Shown: one piece after another, positions 44,492 to 59,800 of the stretch | Numbering within the stretch: position 1 is the first letter of the stretch | Layout: every line of letters starts with the position of its first letter | DNA from: Eunapius fragilis | Taxonomy: Eukaryota > Porifera > Demospongiae > Spongillida > Spongillidae | Reading direction: 5' to 3' | Length of the DNA: 64,000 nucleotides | NCBI GenBank assembly: GCA_963681505.1 | Contig: OY811988.1 | Span: 5,993,402-6,057,401, forward strand | Position numbers and translations under genes: made by a program | The notes under the pieces: generated by a model | Databases searched by the model: none | What the model was told of the DNA's origin: nothing | Seen by the model: the letters and a program-made list of their open reading frames with translations, nothing else

Positions 44492-44869
44492 ACTTTTATT
44501 ATCTTACTCATTTACACATGTATCACACAATTGAAGGAAAAAATTTGATACACGAATAGCATTGCTCTGGGAACAAAATGGCTGGGAACAAAATGTATTG
44601 CCTTATATGTACGTCTTGTACCTCGAATACAGCATTTTAGAATTCCTATTAGACAATTGCACAATATGGTATGCAATATGCATTGTTCCAAATATGCAGC
44701 CATGATTGTATTTATAAATTATTAAGTACTAACTACACAGACCGTCCAATATCAATCATGCAAAATGTCCTTTCAATATGAATGTGTGGGTTATTTCAGG
44801 CATACACCCTGCCGCATTGCTCTGGGGGTTGGGGATAGAATGAAGAAGTCATTATTGAGCAAAAAATCC

Positions 44870-47800
44870 TTACCTCATCTGTAAGAATTCAGCTAGCCAG
44901 ACAGCTCCACATTTAAACAGAGCTTCCATCAGCTTTCCTCTGTCCCCTCTATTCCTCTCAGACCAACTAACCAGCACCTCATAACAGTCAGTGTTGGGAT
45001 CATCTTCAATCAGCAGCCACTTCTTAAGTTGGGTGCAGTCTTCAACATAGTGAGATACTTCACGTATTTCCTCATCACTGAGAGGTGGCTGTATAGTTGA
45101 TGTGTAGTTACCTGGGACAGTGGGCAGATGTGTAAGAACTGAAGCAGAGATATGTCAGGCAAACTCACTTATTGTATGGAATTCTGTTATTGGAGTTAAG
45201 TAGCCATTTTTGGCTAATGCTTGTGAAAGCTTCTCCTTGATGGGTAGAGAGTAATCATTTTTCCAGGTCTGCACCATGGACAGTATAAACTCCTGCACAG
45301 TGTTGTATTGAGACATCTCTTGCTTCACTTCTGCTCTGGTGTAGCCAAGGGCTACCCCCAAATATTCTATCTTCTGGGGTGTTAGGGTAGCAAGGTCATG
45401 AGATAGTTTAACTAGTAACTCATCACTGAGGACATCTGTAGGAAAATGAAAGGTGAAACCGCGTCACAATGGAAAACAAGAGCACAAACAAACCTTCAGT
45501 CTTCAGCGCAACGGTCCTTGGACCCTGGTTGAGAAAATTAGAAGTTATATAACCTTAATTAGCTAGGTTGGGTGGATACACAGCATATATAACAATTACA
45601 ACTTGAGGCATGCACTAACATGTTCAACACTTAGCATGAGTGACACACAAATGTTAATGCCAATATGCACTGGTAATATTTTAAATAAAGCACACCATGC
45701 CCTCCTTCACTAACCTTGTATGGTGCTCTAAGCCAAGCCATAGTGCTGTCTTCCAGACCAACATCTTTCTTGCAGTGAGGGCAAAACAACTTCCTGCAGT
45801 CCTCATCTACCATCTCCAGTGCATGGAAGGGGATGAAGTGAGGTCCATGTGGGCACACTATGGACAGACTGTATTGGAGGTCTGGAACATGCAGACATAC
45901 ACGCTGAGCAAAGTCTACAGCAGCTGATTTGAACATGCTGCACCAATCAAAAGATGCTGACGGATCACTTAGCCCAGTCACCTTGAGTTCCAAGTAGTTT
46001 GCAACAATTGTAATGTCTGCTGATGTACGATCATGGACCAACTGCAGGTGTAACTGGTTACCATAGTTACTCCTTGTGTCAGTGACCACATATGCAGAAT
46101 ACAGCTCATGAATGACCTTCACAAATGTGACCAGGTGGTGATGTTGGAGTACTGAGCATGAGAACACAGCGTACAATGATGTGGAGCCTTTGTACAGGGA
46201 AGGAGAGGTGCTCTTGGGGTTAAGGGAAGGCACAAAGTATGTGCGTAGTCCCTCTGACTGCAGGTTACTGTCAACCCTAACAGCCAGATCAACATCTTCC
46301 AGGACCTTCACAATAAACTCTTCACCATCCATTTTCTGTGACTTCTTAGCAGAGGTAATTGTGAGGTATCCTAAAAGTTGCTCACTTGATTGATGTCGGT
46401 GGTATAGTTTTTTAACCCTATCAAGGAAATTGCATGGTTTTATGATCACATGATCATGCAGGATGCTGGATGGGTCAGTGGGGTTATATAATATGCTCCC
46501 ACATTTGTAGTAGATATCCAAAAATAACTCCACTTCACGTTCATCCATGATACCATATTCGTCAGCTGCTGCTAGTAGCTCCTCCTTTGTCATGTACCAC
46601 TTTATGCTGCTGTTCAGGTTGTCACGGAGACATAACCACGTCAGGGGAACTTCCATCTTGCACTCTTCATGCCTCTTGCCTATTGACTCAATGATTACTT
46701 CTCTTATCTTCATGACATCACCTTGGTTCAAAGTATTTACAGCTATACACTTGGGGTACAGCATATCTCCTAGTCCCATCTCTTCAGCCTTGGCCCCCAC
46801 CCATCTCATGACTGACTGCTGTCTGGCTCTTAGCTTGCCCTGTGGAAGAAGGTCTGCATGTGTCCCCACCACTATGACCTCACAGCGTGCAAGAGATGGT
46901 GGCTCCATCAGGTAGTCCAGTTTGCTGTACGGCTCCATCAGAATATCCTGTTCACCTCTTTTCTGGTACTTCTCTTGGTGCATGTCTACAGGACTATGGA
47001 GGCTATCCCCATCAGTGGCCAGGTTCACCACACTTAACATCACCAGGTGTTTGGAGGGTGGTAATAGCAATGGCAGGAGGTCATGGAGAACTCTGCTAAC
47101 ACCAACGTCCCAGATGTTAACCAATGTTAGTCCTTTGATGTCAGCATAACGAGTGCCCAATCTTTTAACAGACTCCCAGATATCAACATCCTTATCAGTG
47201 ACCTCATCTGTATTAATGATGAAATTAGGAGTGTGGCCTTCCTTAGCATATGCCTGAGATATCCCAACGCCCACACCCAGAGCACTGGCTTCAGTCTTAG
47301 ACACTTGCATCCACTCCCACCTGTGGCCATCAGAGGTCAGAAGGGCTTCCTTTACAGAGAGACCATCATCCTTGATGATGCAATCCGTGCAAATATCAGT
47401 AGGGATCAGGTGACTCAAAATCTGGGATTTACCAGCTGATGGCAGACCAGTGATAATGACACGCAATAGTGAAAGTTCAACTGTGTAGTTCCCCTCTGAC
47501 AATAACTTCCTGTTAAGAATACCTACAGGTTAGGAATGTAAATATATATTGTAAAGTACCGCATATAATACCCTCCGCCCCCATTGAAAAAAATACGTGC
47601 GTCTCCATAACCACAAGAGCAGGGACTAAGCTATTTCGTTTTTCGAGATAAAAAGGGTTGTCTATAATTGTTTTAGCCCAGCGCTGATGGTTACCGAAGA
47701 TACGTGCGTTTAAAAAACATTTTTCGATGGGGACGGAGGGGGGTGTTATATGCGGGACTTTACGGTATATATTCAATTAAATTGGACACTCCCTAAATTC

Positions 47801-50800
47801 AGGTAAGCATGATGCAATACATCATAAAGTATACAGAAATCAATACTACAATGCACGTGATTACATTCTTAGGGGGACAGCATTTAGGAAGTTGCTATAT
47901 GGCAGTCAAATTAATGGTCCAGGCACTAATACATTTAGGAATTTTAGGCATCAAATCCAATTAAGGTAAAAATCAACACAGAAAACCGAAGCCATAAACT
48001 GCGATAAAATTCTATAAAAGCTATTAGTATATGCAACATGATATTTCCAAACACTACGTTCAGTACATTGCAATTAAACATGCCAAGCAACTCCAAATGT
48101 TTGCTGCAACCACATGCAACATGACAAGGTCAAAAATGTAACCCTAAGTATGAGAATGGAGTAGATGAGTACAATACTATTTACAGTGAAAAATGTATAC
48201 TACCCCTTTTAAAGCTCTGTACTGTGATAAAATAACTTTACCTTACTATCACAGCTATAAAAGCTATTTGTACTTGCACCATGATATTTGAACACTACAT
48301 TGCAATATGCTTCCCTTGATTAAGAATTACATTATACCACCATCACAAAAACATCTCACATTTTTGGGGGGATCCTACATCACTCATGTACCCTGGTGGT
48401 ATACGCACAATTGCCTTTCTCTCTAACATCAAAGCCTTTTGTTTGGCTTCAACACGCCTTTCAGTGGCAGCTGCATCATGCTGTAGTCTGTCCAACTGCT
48501 TCAGCAGGTCTACCCTCTCAGCCTCATTACGCTGCCTCACGTTGCTTAGTTCCTCCTTCAGCTGAACATTTTCTGAATTTAACTTCACATAAGGAAAGAG
48601 ATGGAAACATCAAGTACACAAGGTGCCCATCCTCCAATCCTCCATCCTCACTTACCCCTCCTCCATCCTCACTTACCCCTCCTCCATCCTCACTTACCCC
48701 TCCTCCATCCTCACTTACCCCTCCTCCATCCTCACTTACCCCTCCTCAATCCTAGGATCCCCACACCTCCCTCCCTTCACACATGGCCTTTGGTGGACAC
48801 ACAGCCCCTCCCACTACCCACCCACCTTTTGAGACATTATCTTTGCCTCTATGGCCAGTTCCTTTGTCTTGTCCTTCTGCTCAACAAGTTTCTTATACTC
48901 CTCCTCAAGTCTAGGAGCTTCCATAAATGAGTAACTGGATTCATCCTTAGAGTCACTCTCACTTGGATCATCCTGTTGGCACGGCACAATATGGTTAAGG
49001 CACCATTCAGACCTGAGCCATCCTTTACAATTCCCACACAATGCTAACCCTCACCCTTCACCATCACAACCTAACCCTCTCCCTTCACCATCACAACCTA
49101 ACCCTCACCCTTCACCATCACAACCTAACCCTCACCCTTCACCATCACAACCTAACCTCTCCCTTCACCATCACAACCTAACCTCCCTTCACCATCACAA
49201 CCTAACCCTCACCCTTAATCAAAACCTAACCCTCACCCTTCACCATCACAACCTAACCCTCACCCTTCATCACAACCTAACCCTCTCCCTTCACCATCAA
49301 AACCTAACCCTCACCCTTCACCATCACAACCTAACCCTCACCCTTCATCACAACTTAACCTCTCCCTTCACCATCACAACCTAACCCTCACCCTTCATCA
49401 TAACCTAACCCTCTCCCTTCACCATCACAACCTAACCCTCACCCTTCATCACAACCTAACCTCATCCTTCACCATCACAGCTTAACCCTCTTCCTTCACC
49501 ATCACAACCTAACCCTCACCCTTCCCCATCACAACCTAACCCTCACCCTTCACCATCACAACCTAACCCTCACCCGTCACCATCACAGCCTAACCCTCAC
49601 CCTTCACCATCACAACCTAACCCTCACCCTTCCCCATCACAACCAACCCTAACCCTAACCCTAACCTAACCCCCACCCTTCACCATCACAACCTAACCCT
49701 CACCCATCACCCTCACCCATCACCATCACAGCCTAACCCTCACCCTTCACCATCCCAACCTAACCCTCACCCATCACCATCACAGCCTAACCCTCACCAT
49801 TCATCATCACAACTTAACCCTCACCCTTCACCATCACAACCTAACCCTCACCCGTTACCATCACAGCCTAACCTTCACCATTCACCATCACAACCTAACC
49901 CTCACCCTTCACCATCACAACCTAACCTTCACCTTCACCATCACAACCTAACCATCACCCTTCACCATCCCAACCTAACCCTCACCCGTCACCATCACAG
50001 CCTAACCCTCACCATTCATCATCACAACTTAACCCTCACCCTTCACCATCACAACCTAACCTTCACCTTCACCATCACAACCTAACCATCACCCTTCACC
50101 ATCCCAACCTAACCCTCACCCGTCACCATCACAGCCTAACCCTCACCATTCATCATCACAACTTAACCCTCACCCTTCACCATCACAACCTAACCCTCAC
50201 CCGTCACCATCACAGCCTAACCCTCACCATTCATCATCACAACTTAACCCTCACCCTTCACCATCACAACCTAACCCTCACCCGTCACCATCACAGCCTA
50301 ACCTTCACCATTCACCATCACAACCTAACCCTCACCCTTCACCATCACAACCTAACCTTCACCTTCACCATCACAACCTAACCATCACCCTTCACCATCC
50401 CAACCTAACCCTCACCTGTCACCATCACAGCCTAACCCTCTCCCTTCACCATCACAACCTAACCCTCTCCCTTCACCATCACAACCTAACCCTCTCCCTT
50501 CACCATCACAACCTAACCCTCTCCCTTCACCATCACACAGTTAGTACTCTATGTGCAATGTCAAATGCTGAAAAGTGGAGTAGGGGAAGGAGTGGGGAAG
50601 GAGGGGAGGGAGGGGAAGGGGAAGGGAGAGGGAGGGGAAGAGAAGGTTTTGTATAATCACCACAGCACTCACCGCAGATGCCTGAAGGGTTAAATATATA
50701 CATACAGTACTCACCCCAGATGCCTGAAGGGTTAACTCGTGCACTTCAGTCTCTAGCTCTGCTATAGTCCTCCAAGTTGCCTTGAGCTCCTCTGTAACAC

Positions 50801-53800
50801 TACTGATGGTCATGGCGGAGGGAGACGACACACGTGACCCTTCACTGCCTGCACCCACAGGTCTGGAGGGGCGTGGCTTTTTCAAATAGCTGGCCAAAAT
50901 GCTCTCAAAGGTGACCTGTGTAATACATGTATATTATCTGACCTCTATAGTACATATCACCTGACCCTTGACCATAAAAAGCTTTTAAAAATAAAAATGA
51001 CACTTTAGAAGTGATATACAAATTATACACATGCCCAATTCTGTGCCTGAACTCTTTGAGTGCTGAGGGCATATTTATATGCCCTCAGTTATGTCAGGCA
51101 AGTGACAAACCATGGTAAATACTCAGGAAATGCTAATATTTATTTCACACCCCATGGCTAACGAGTATGAATACATTTAGTGCTAAGAAATTTAAATGGT
51201 GTCCCAGGCATTATGGCACATCTCCAATATTAATCGGTATATTTAAACCTGTCACTTGAATTCTTCACCCATTTGTGGCCTATGAGACTGGATGGATGAA
51301 CATCAGTTGTAAGTGCTCCATGTCCCATAAGGAATTACCTCCCCCACGTTCCAGTGAAGACCACTGATGGTACAGTGAAGACCACTGATGGTACAGTGAA
51401 GACCACTGATGGTACAGTGAAGACCACTGATGATACAGTGAAGACCACTGATGGTACAGTGAAGACCACTGATGGTACAGTGAAGACCACTGATGGTACA
51501 GTGAAGACCACTGATGGTACAGTGAAGACCACTGATGGTACAGTGAAGACCACTGATGGTACAGTGAAGACCACTGATGGTACAGTGAAGACCACTGATG
51601 GTACAGTGAAGACCACTGATGGTACAGTGAAGACCACTGATGGTACAGTGAAGACTACTGATGGTACAGTGAAGACCACTGATGGTACAGTGAAGACCAC
51701 TGATGGTACAGTGAAGACCACTGATGGTAAGTGAAGACCACTGATGGTACAGTGAAGACCACTGATGGTACAGTGCAGACTACTGATGGTAAGTGAAGAC
51801 CACTGATCGTACAGTGAAGACCACTGATGGTACAGTGCAGACTACTGATGGTACAGTGAAGACCACTGATGGTACATTGAAGACCACTGATGGTACAGTG
51901 AAGACCACTGATGGTACAGTGAAGACCACTGATGGTACAGTGAAGACCACTGATGGTACAGTGAAGATCACTGATGGTACAGTGAAGATCACTGATGGTA
52001 CAGTGAAGACCACTGATGGTACAGTGAAGACCACTGATGGTACAGTGAAGACCACTGATGGTACAGTGAAGACCACTGATGGTACAGTGAAGACCACTGA
52101 TGGTACAGTGAAGATCACTGATGGTACAGTGAAGACCACTGATGGTACAGTGAAGACCACTGATGGTACAGTGAAGACTACTGATGGTACAGTGAAGACC
52201 ACTGATGGTACAGTGAAGACCACTGATGGTACAGTGAAGACCACTGATGGTACAGTGAAGACCACTGATGGTACAGTGAAGACCACTGATGGTACATTGA
52301 AGACCACTGATGGTACAGTGAAGACCACTGATGGTACAGTGAAGACCACTGATGGTACAGTGAAGACCACTGATGGTACAGTGAAGACCACTGATGGTAC
52401 AGTGAAGACCACTGATGGTACAGTGAAGACCACTGATGGTACAGTGAAGACCACTGATGGTACAGTGAAGACCACTGATGGTACAGTGAAGACCACTGAT
52501 GGTACAGTGAAGACTACTGATGGTACAGTGAAGACCACTGATGGTACAGTGAAGACCACTGATGGTACAGTGAAGACCACTGATGGTAAGTGAAGACCAC
52601 TGATGGTACAGTGAAGACCACTGATGGTACAGTGCAGACTACTGATGGTAAGTGAAGACCACTGATCGTACAGTGAAGACCACTGATGGTACAGTGCAGA
52701 CTACTGATGGTACAGTGAAGACCACTGATGGTACATTGAAGACCACTGATGGTACAGTGAAGACCACTGATGGTACAGTGAAGACCACTGATGGTACAGT
52801 GAAGACCACTGATGGTACAGTGAAGATCACTGATGGTACAGTGAAGATCACTGATGGTACAGTGAAGACCACTGATGGTACAGTGAAGACCACTGATGGT
52901 ACAGTGAAGACCACTGATGGTACAGTGAAGACCACTGATGGTACAGTGAAGACCACTGATGGTACAGTGAAGATCACTGATGGTACAGTGAAGACCACTG
53001 ATGGTACAGTGAAGACCACTGATGGTACAGTGAAGACTACTGATGGTACAGTGAAGACCACTGATGGTACAGTGAAGACCACTGATGGTACAGTGAAGAC
53101 CACTGATGGTACAGTGAAGACCACTGATGGTACATTGAAGACCACTGATGGTACAGTGAAGACCACTGATGGTACAGTGAAGACCACTGATGGTACAGTG
53201 AAGACCACTGATGGTACAGTGAAGACCACTGATGGTACAGTGAAGACCACTGATGGTACGCCGTGACTGCTATATATGGCTACATGTTACTGATCCCATC
53301 CTCTCACCATCACATCTCCCACCATCCCATCTCCACCATCCCATCCTCTCACCATCACATCTCCCACCATCCCATCCTCTCACCATCACATCTCCCACCA
53401 TCCCATCCACTCACCACTGGTTTCTGCATGGCTTCATTCAACAACCTCTCTATGACAGTGAGACCTTTATCCTTTGCAATGTCCAATGGCTTCTTACGAT
53501 CCTATCATGATGATAAGAGCAAGGAAGAGAGATATTTCATTTCCTTTGAACTCTAAGACACATACATGTATGCATCAGGGTATGCCCATATTTATCATGG
53601 GGGGGCTGGGGGGGCAATGTAAATAAGACCCCCTAGCAGCGGAGAGGGGTGTGCCCCCTCCAAGGATTGAGTGATAGAAATATATTTATGCATGAAAGAA
53701 TATTAATACACCCTTCTCGCACAGAGATGAGAAATGTAATAGCCAATCCAAAGGCAACCAGCCATAAGAGGCAGCCAACCACAAGAAGCAGCCAGAGTAT

Positions 53801-56800
53801 ATGAAATCAAATTAAGTTCAAAGCATGAGCCTTTGTTATCCCATCCCTAATCATATAGGACAAGGGTTTGTTTAGTTGGGGCCATACTGTGCATGTGTGT
53901 GCATGTGTGTGCATGTGTGTGCATGTGTGTGCATGTGTGTGCATGTGTGTACATGTGTGTGCATGTGTGTGCATGTGTGTGCATGTGTGTGCATGTGTGT
54001 ACATGTGTGTGCATGTGTGTGCATGTGTGTGCATGTGTGTACATGTGTGTGCATGTGTGTGCATGGTGTGCATGTGTGTGCATGTGTGTGTGCATGTGTG
54101 TGCATGTGTGTGCATGTGTGTGTGCATGTGTGTACATGTGTGTACATGTGTGTGCATGTGTGTGCATGTGTGTGCATGTGTGGATGTGTGTGCATGTGTG
54201 TGTGCATGTGTGTGCATGTGTGTGCATGTGTGTGTGCATGTGTGTGTGCATGTGTGTGCATGTGTGTGCATGTGTGTGTGAATATAAGGTCATTATCACT
54301 TACATTGCTCTCAGTTCTGACATTGCTGCCTGCTGTGATCAAGACCTTCACATTCTCAACGTGTCCACCTTCAACAGCATGCATCAATGCTGTGTAACCC
54401 TTCTAAATATAGAACATGGGGAAAAACTATTCCATAGAGCTGGCGAGCACACCACCATCACAGCACCACCATCCCAGCACCACCATCACAGCACCACCAT
54501 CACATCACCACCATCATACCACCACCATCATACCACCACCATCACAGCACCACCATCATATCACCACCATCACAGCACCACCATCATACCATCACCATCA
54601 CAACACCACCATCACAGCACCGCCATCATACCACCACCATCACAGCACCACCATCACACCACCACCATCACACCATCACCATCATATCACCACCATCACA
54701 CCACCACCATCACACCATCACCATCATATCACCACCATCACAGCACCACCATCACACCACCACCATCACACCATCACCATCATATCACCACCATCACAGC
54801 ACCACCATCACAGTACCACCATCATACCACCACCATCATATCACCACCATCACACCACCACCATCACACCATCACCATCATATCACCACCATCACACCAC
54901 CACCATCACAGTACCACCATCATATCACCACCATCACAGCACTGCCATCACAGCACCACCATCACAGCACCACCATCACACCACCACCATCACAGCACCA
55001 CCATCACAACATCACCATCACATCACCACCATCACAGCACTACCATCACAGCACCACCATCACAGCACCACCATCACAGCACCACCATCACACCATCACC
55101 ATCACAGCACCACCATAATACCATCACCATCATACCATCACCATCACAACACCACCATCATATCACCACCATCATATCACCACCATCATATCACCACCAT
55201 CACACCACCACCATCCCAGCACCACCATCACAGCACCACCATCATACCATCACCATCACAGCACCATCACCACTACCATTCTTACTAATATCTTAACCAT
55301 GTCACCATTCCCACCTTGTCACATACCCTCACCTCCACAAACACCCTGACCTCCTCCCTCCCCTCCACACCTTCACATACCCATACCCTCACCACACCTC
55401 ACCTTCATATACCCACTCTCTACCTCCACACCCTCACATACCTCACCACACACACACCTTCACACATATCACATCACCTCATCTTGAAGGTCAACATTAG
55501 CACCAAGCTCCAACAGTTTCACAACAGCATCAGTGCTGGTATCCATGGCAGCACGTAGCATGAGTGGGGTACAGCCATCACCTCTCCTCTCATCCACACC
55601 CACACCAGGTGCTAACGTTGGGAGAGGTCCATTGGGTGTGAAAAGCTGTGTTACCTGCACACAAAGGGTTAAAAGTGACCTAATCACGCATAATTCATCA
55701 GCTTATAGGGTTAGGCTTAGGGTCAAGGCTGGTATGGGCTTAGGGTCAAGGCTGGTATGGGCTTAGGGTCAAGGCTGGTATGGGCTTAGGGTCAAGGCTG
55801 GTATGGGCTTAGGGTCAAGGCTGGTATGAGCCTAGGGTCAAGGCTGGTATGAGCCTAGGGTCAAGGCTGGTATGAGCCTAGGGTCAAGGCTGGTATGGGC
55901 TTAGGGTCAAGGCTGGTATGGGCTTAGGGTCAAGGCTGGTATGGGCTTAGGGTCAAGGCTGGTATGGGCTTAGGGTCAAGGCTGGTATAGGCTTAGGGTC
56001 AAGGCTGGTATGAGCCTAGGGTCAAGGCTGGTATGAGCCTAGGGTCAAGGCTGGTATGAGTCTAGGGTCAAGGCTGGTATGGGCCTAGGGTCAAGGCTGG
56101 TATGAGCCTAGGGTCAAGGCTGGTATGAGCTTAGGGTCAAGGCTGGTATGAGCCTAGGGTCAAGGCTGGTATGAGTCTAGGGTCAAGGCTGGTATGGGCT
56201 TAGGGTCAAGGCTGGTATGAGCTTAGGGTCAAGGCTGGTATGAGCTTAGGGTCAAGGCTGGTATGAGCCTAGGGTCAAGGCTGGTATGGGCTTAGGGTCA
56301 AGGCTGGTATGGGCTTAGGGTCAAGGCTGGTATGGGCTTAGGGTCAAGGCTGGTATGGGCTTAGGGTCAAGGCTGGTATGGGCTTAGGGTCAAGGCTGGT
56401 ATGGGCTTAGGGTCAAGGCTGGTATGGGCTTAGGGTCAAGGCTGGTATGGGCTTAGGGTCAAGGCTGGTATGGGCTTAGGGTCAAGGCTGGTATGGGCTT
56501 AGGGTCAAGGCTGGTATGGGCTTAGGGTCAAGGCTTAGGGTCAAGGCTGGTATGGGCTTAGGGTCAAGGCTGGTATGAGCCTAGGGTCAAGGCTGGTATG
56601 GGCTTTGGGTCAAGGCTGGTATGTATGGGCTTAGGGTGAGGGTGGCCTAGGTGAGGGTGGGGTGGGCTAGGTGAGGGTGGGCCAAGTGAGGGTACCTATG
56701 GGAACCTATTTGATGCCCTAGCAATCAATTGAGGCCATCTTTGATACTCAGTGAGGCCACACTTAGTAGCTATCCCTCACTGAAACAATGACATGCAGCT

Positions 56801-59800
56801 GTTGCCTGGCAACCATGACATTAACATACACATTCTATAACTTTGTCCTCTTCCTGCTGAAGGAGATTAATGACATCATCATGTCTGTCATTCAGCACAG
56901 CTTCCTGGAGAGCAGTTGTACCAGTCTGGGGAAGAGGAGGCAAATGGTTACCATGGACACCATTACCCACCATACCATCACCCCCATCACACTATCACCC
57001 CCCCATCACCAGGCCATAGCCAGACTTCCCCCTCCACCCTCCAGGGGTGGGGGGCTCATATGTTATTATTGGGACGATAATATTATGCTCCATAATTTCA
57101 TTTTCTTTTTTTTCATGTTTTTAATAACATTCACTATTGGCTACAAAATAAGATGGTTGATATGTCAAACTAAACTTTATCAAACCATCACACCACTTAG
57201 GATGGCTTGAGGACCAAACCATTTAGGATGTCTTGAGGACCAAACCACTTAGGATGGCTTGAGGACCAAACCATTTAGGATGTCTTGAGGACCAAACCAC
57301 TTAGGATGGCTTGAGGACCAAACCATTTAAGATGGCTTGAGGACCAAACCACTTAGGATGGCTTGAGGACCAAACCATTTAGGATGGCTTGAGGACCAAC
57401 CAAGATGTCATATTTCTATGGTTCAAAGCCAGTATTAACAAGTCATTGGTTGTACAAATTTATTTGACAATTAAGAGGTCAGTTGAAATGAATAATAAAT
57501 TGATATATGTCCAGCGATGTGTTTGAGCATGCATGGACACCTGCATCTGTTACCATGATGATCTGTCACTATTACGATCTGTCACCATGACAATCTGTCA
57601 CCATGATGATCTGTCACCATGATGATCTGTCACCATGATGATCTGTCACCATGATGATCTGTCACCATGATGATCTGTCACCATGATGATCTGTCACCAT
57701 GATGATCTGTCACCATGATGATCTGTCACCATGAAGATCTGTCCTTTAATGTGGCCACATTACTCTGGGAACCAGTTTATGAACTACTGACAGAACAAAC
57801 AGAAGCCACATTCACATGAGGAAGTCTTGCAATAATCTGTAAACATCTCAATGAATTGCTCTCAATGACTACATGAATAATTGCTTTGTGTACATGCAAA
57901 AGATCTGCAGGTCATGTAATGTGCTAAGGTGTTGATCATGTAATGTGCTAGGGTGGTGGTCATGTAATGTGCTAGGGTGGTGGTCATGTAATGTGCTAGG
58001 GTGGTGGTCATGTAATGTGCTAGGGTGGTGGTCATGTAATGTGCTAGGGTGTTGGTCATGTAATGTGCTAGGGTGGTGGTCATGTAATGTGCTAGGGTGG
58101 TGGTCATGTAATGTGCTAGGGTGGTGGTCATGTAATGTGCTAGGGTGTTGGTCATGTAATGTGCTAAGGTGTTGGTCATGTAATGTGCTAGGGTGGTGGT
58201 CATGTAATGTGCTAGGGTGGTGGTCATGTAATGTGCTAGGGTGGTGGTCATGTAATGTGCTAGGGTGTTGGTCATGTAATGTGCTAGGGTGGTGGTCATG
58301 TAATGTGCTAGGGTGGTGGTCATGTAATGTGCTAAGGTGGTGGTCATGTAATGTGCTAGGGTGGTGGTCATGTAATGTGCTAGGGTGTTGGTCATGTAAT
58401 GTGCTAGGGTGGTGGTCATGTAATGTGCTAGGGTGGTGGTCATGTAATGTGCTAGGGTGGTGGTCATGTAATGTGCTAGGGTGGTGGTCATGTAATGTGC
58501 TAGGGTGGTGGTCATGTAATGTGCTAGGGTGGTGGTCATGTAATGTGCTAGGGTGTTGGTCATGTAATGTGCTAAGGTGGTGGTCATGTAATGTGCTAGG
58601 GTGGTGGTCATGTAATGTGCTAGGGTGGTGGTCATGTAATGTGCTAGGGTGGTGGTCATGTAATGTGCTAGGGTGGTGGTCATGTAATGTGCTAGGGTGT
58701 TGGTCATGTAATGTGCTAGGGTGGTGGTCATGTAATGTGCTAGGGTGGTGGTCATGTAATGTGCTAGGGTGGTGGTCATGTAATGTGCTAGGGTGGTGGT
58801 CATGTAATGTGTTAGGGTGGTGGTCATGTAATGTGCTAGGGTGGTGGTCATGTAATGTGCTAGGGTGGTGGTCATGTAATGTGCTAGGGTGGTGGTCATG
58901 TAATGTGCTAGGGTGGTGGTCATGTAATGTGCTAGGGTGGTGGTCATGTAATGTGCTAGGGTGGTGGTCATGTAATGTGCTAGGGTGGTGGTCATGTAAT
59001 GTGCTAGGGTGGTGGTCATGTAATGTGCTAGGGTGTTGGTCATGTAATGTGCTAGGGTGGTGGTCATGTAATGTGTTAGGGTGGTGGTCATGTAATGTGC
59101 TAGGGTGGTGGTCATGTAATGTGCTAGGGTGGTGGTCATGTAATGTGCTAGGGTGGTGGTCATGTAATGTGCTAGGGTGGTGGTCATGTAATGTGCTAGG
59201 GTGGTGGTCATGTAATGTGCTAGGGTGGTGGTCATGTAATGTGCTAGGGTGGTGGTCATGTAATGTGCTAGGGTGTTGGTCATGTAATGTGCTAGGGTGG
59301 TGGTCATGTAATGTGCTAGGGTGGTGGTCATGTAATGTGCTAGGGTGGTGGTCATGTAATGTGCTAGGGTGTTGGTCAACGACTGTACACAACTGCAGGT
59401 TCATATCCACCCATCTCACCCACCTCACCCACCTCACCCACCTCACCCACCTCACCCACCTCACCCACCTCACCCACCTCACCCACCTCAGTTATCTTAT
59501 TTATCTTTACAAACATTAATGGCTGGTATAGTTCAAACTTCAAAAGTGAGTAAACCAACAGTTGGTTAACACTGTGTAGTGCAGACGTCAAGCCAACAGT
59601 TGGTTAACAATGTGTAGTGCAGACGTCAAGCCAACAGTTGGTTAACACTGTGTAGTGTAGACGTCAAGCCAACAGTTGGTTAACACTGTGTAGTGTAGAC
59701 GTCAAGCCAACAGTTGGTTAACACTGTGTAGTGTAGACGTCAAGCCAACAGTTGGTTAACACTGTGTAGTGTAGACGTCAAGCCAACAGTTGGTTAACAC

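Noticed and set aside
49645-49672. Chromosome end
   Set aside because: The CCCTAA run is only a few units long and embedded in an intronic 27-bp array with coding exons on both sides.
51354-53266. Long KTTDGTV-type and VFTVPSV-type repeat proteins on opposite strands
   Set aside because: By-products of the 21-bp array within a ROCO intron; no start context, signal or flanking exon.
53893-55296. Cys/Val-rich then His-rich 467-codon plus-strand frame
   Set aside because: Spans two unrelated simple repeats and overlaps a true minus-strand ankyrin exon (54304-54399).
57862-59519. Frames of more than 500 codons on both strands
   Set aside because: By-products of the 24-bp array.
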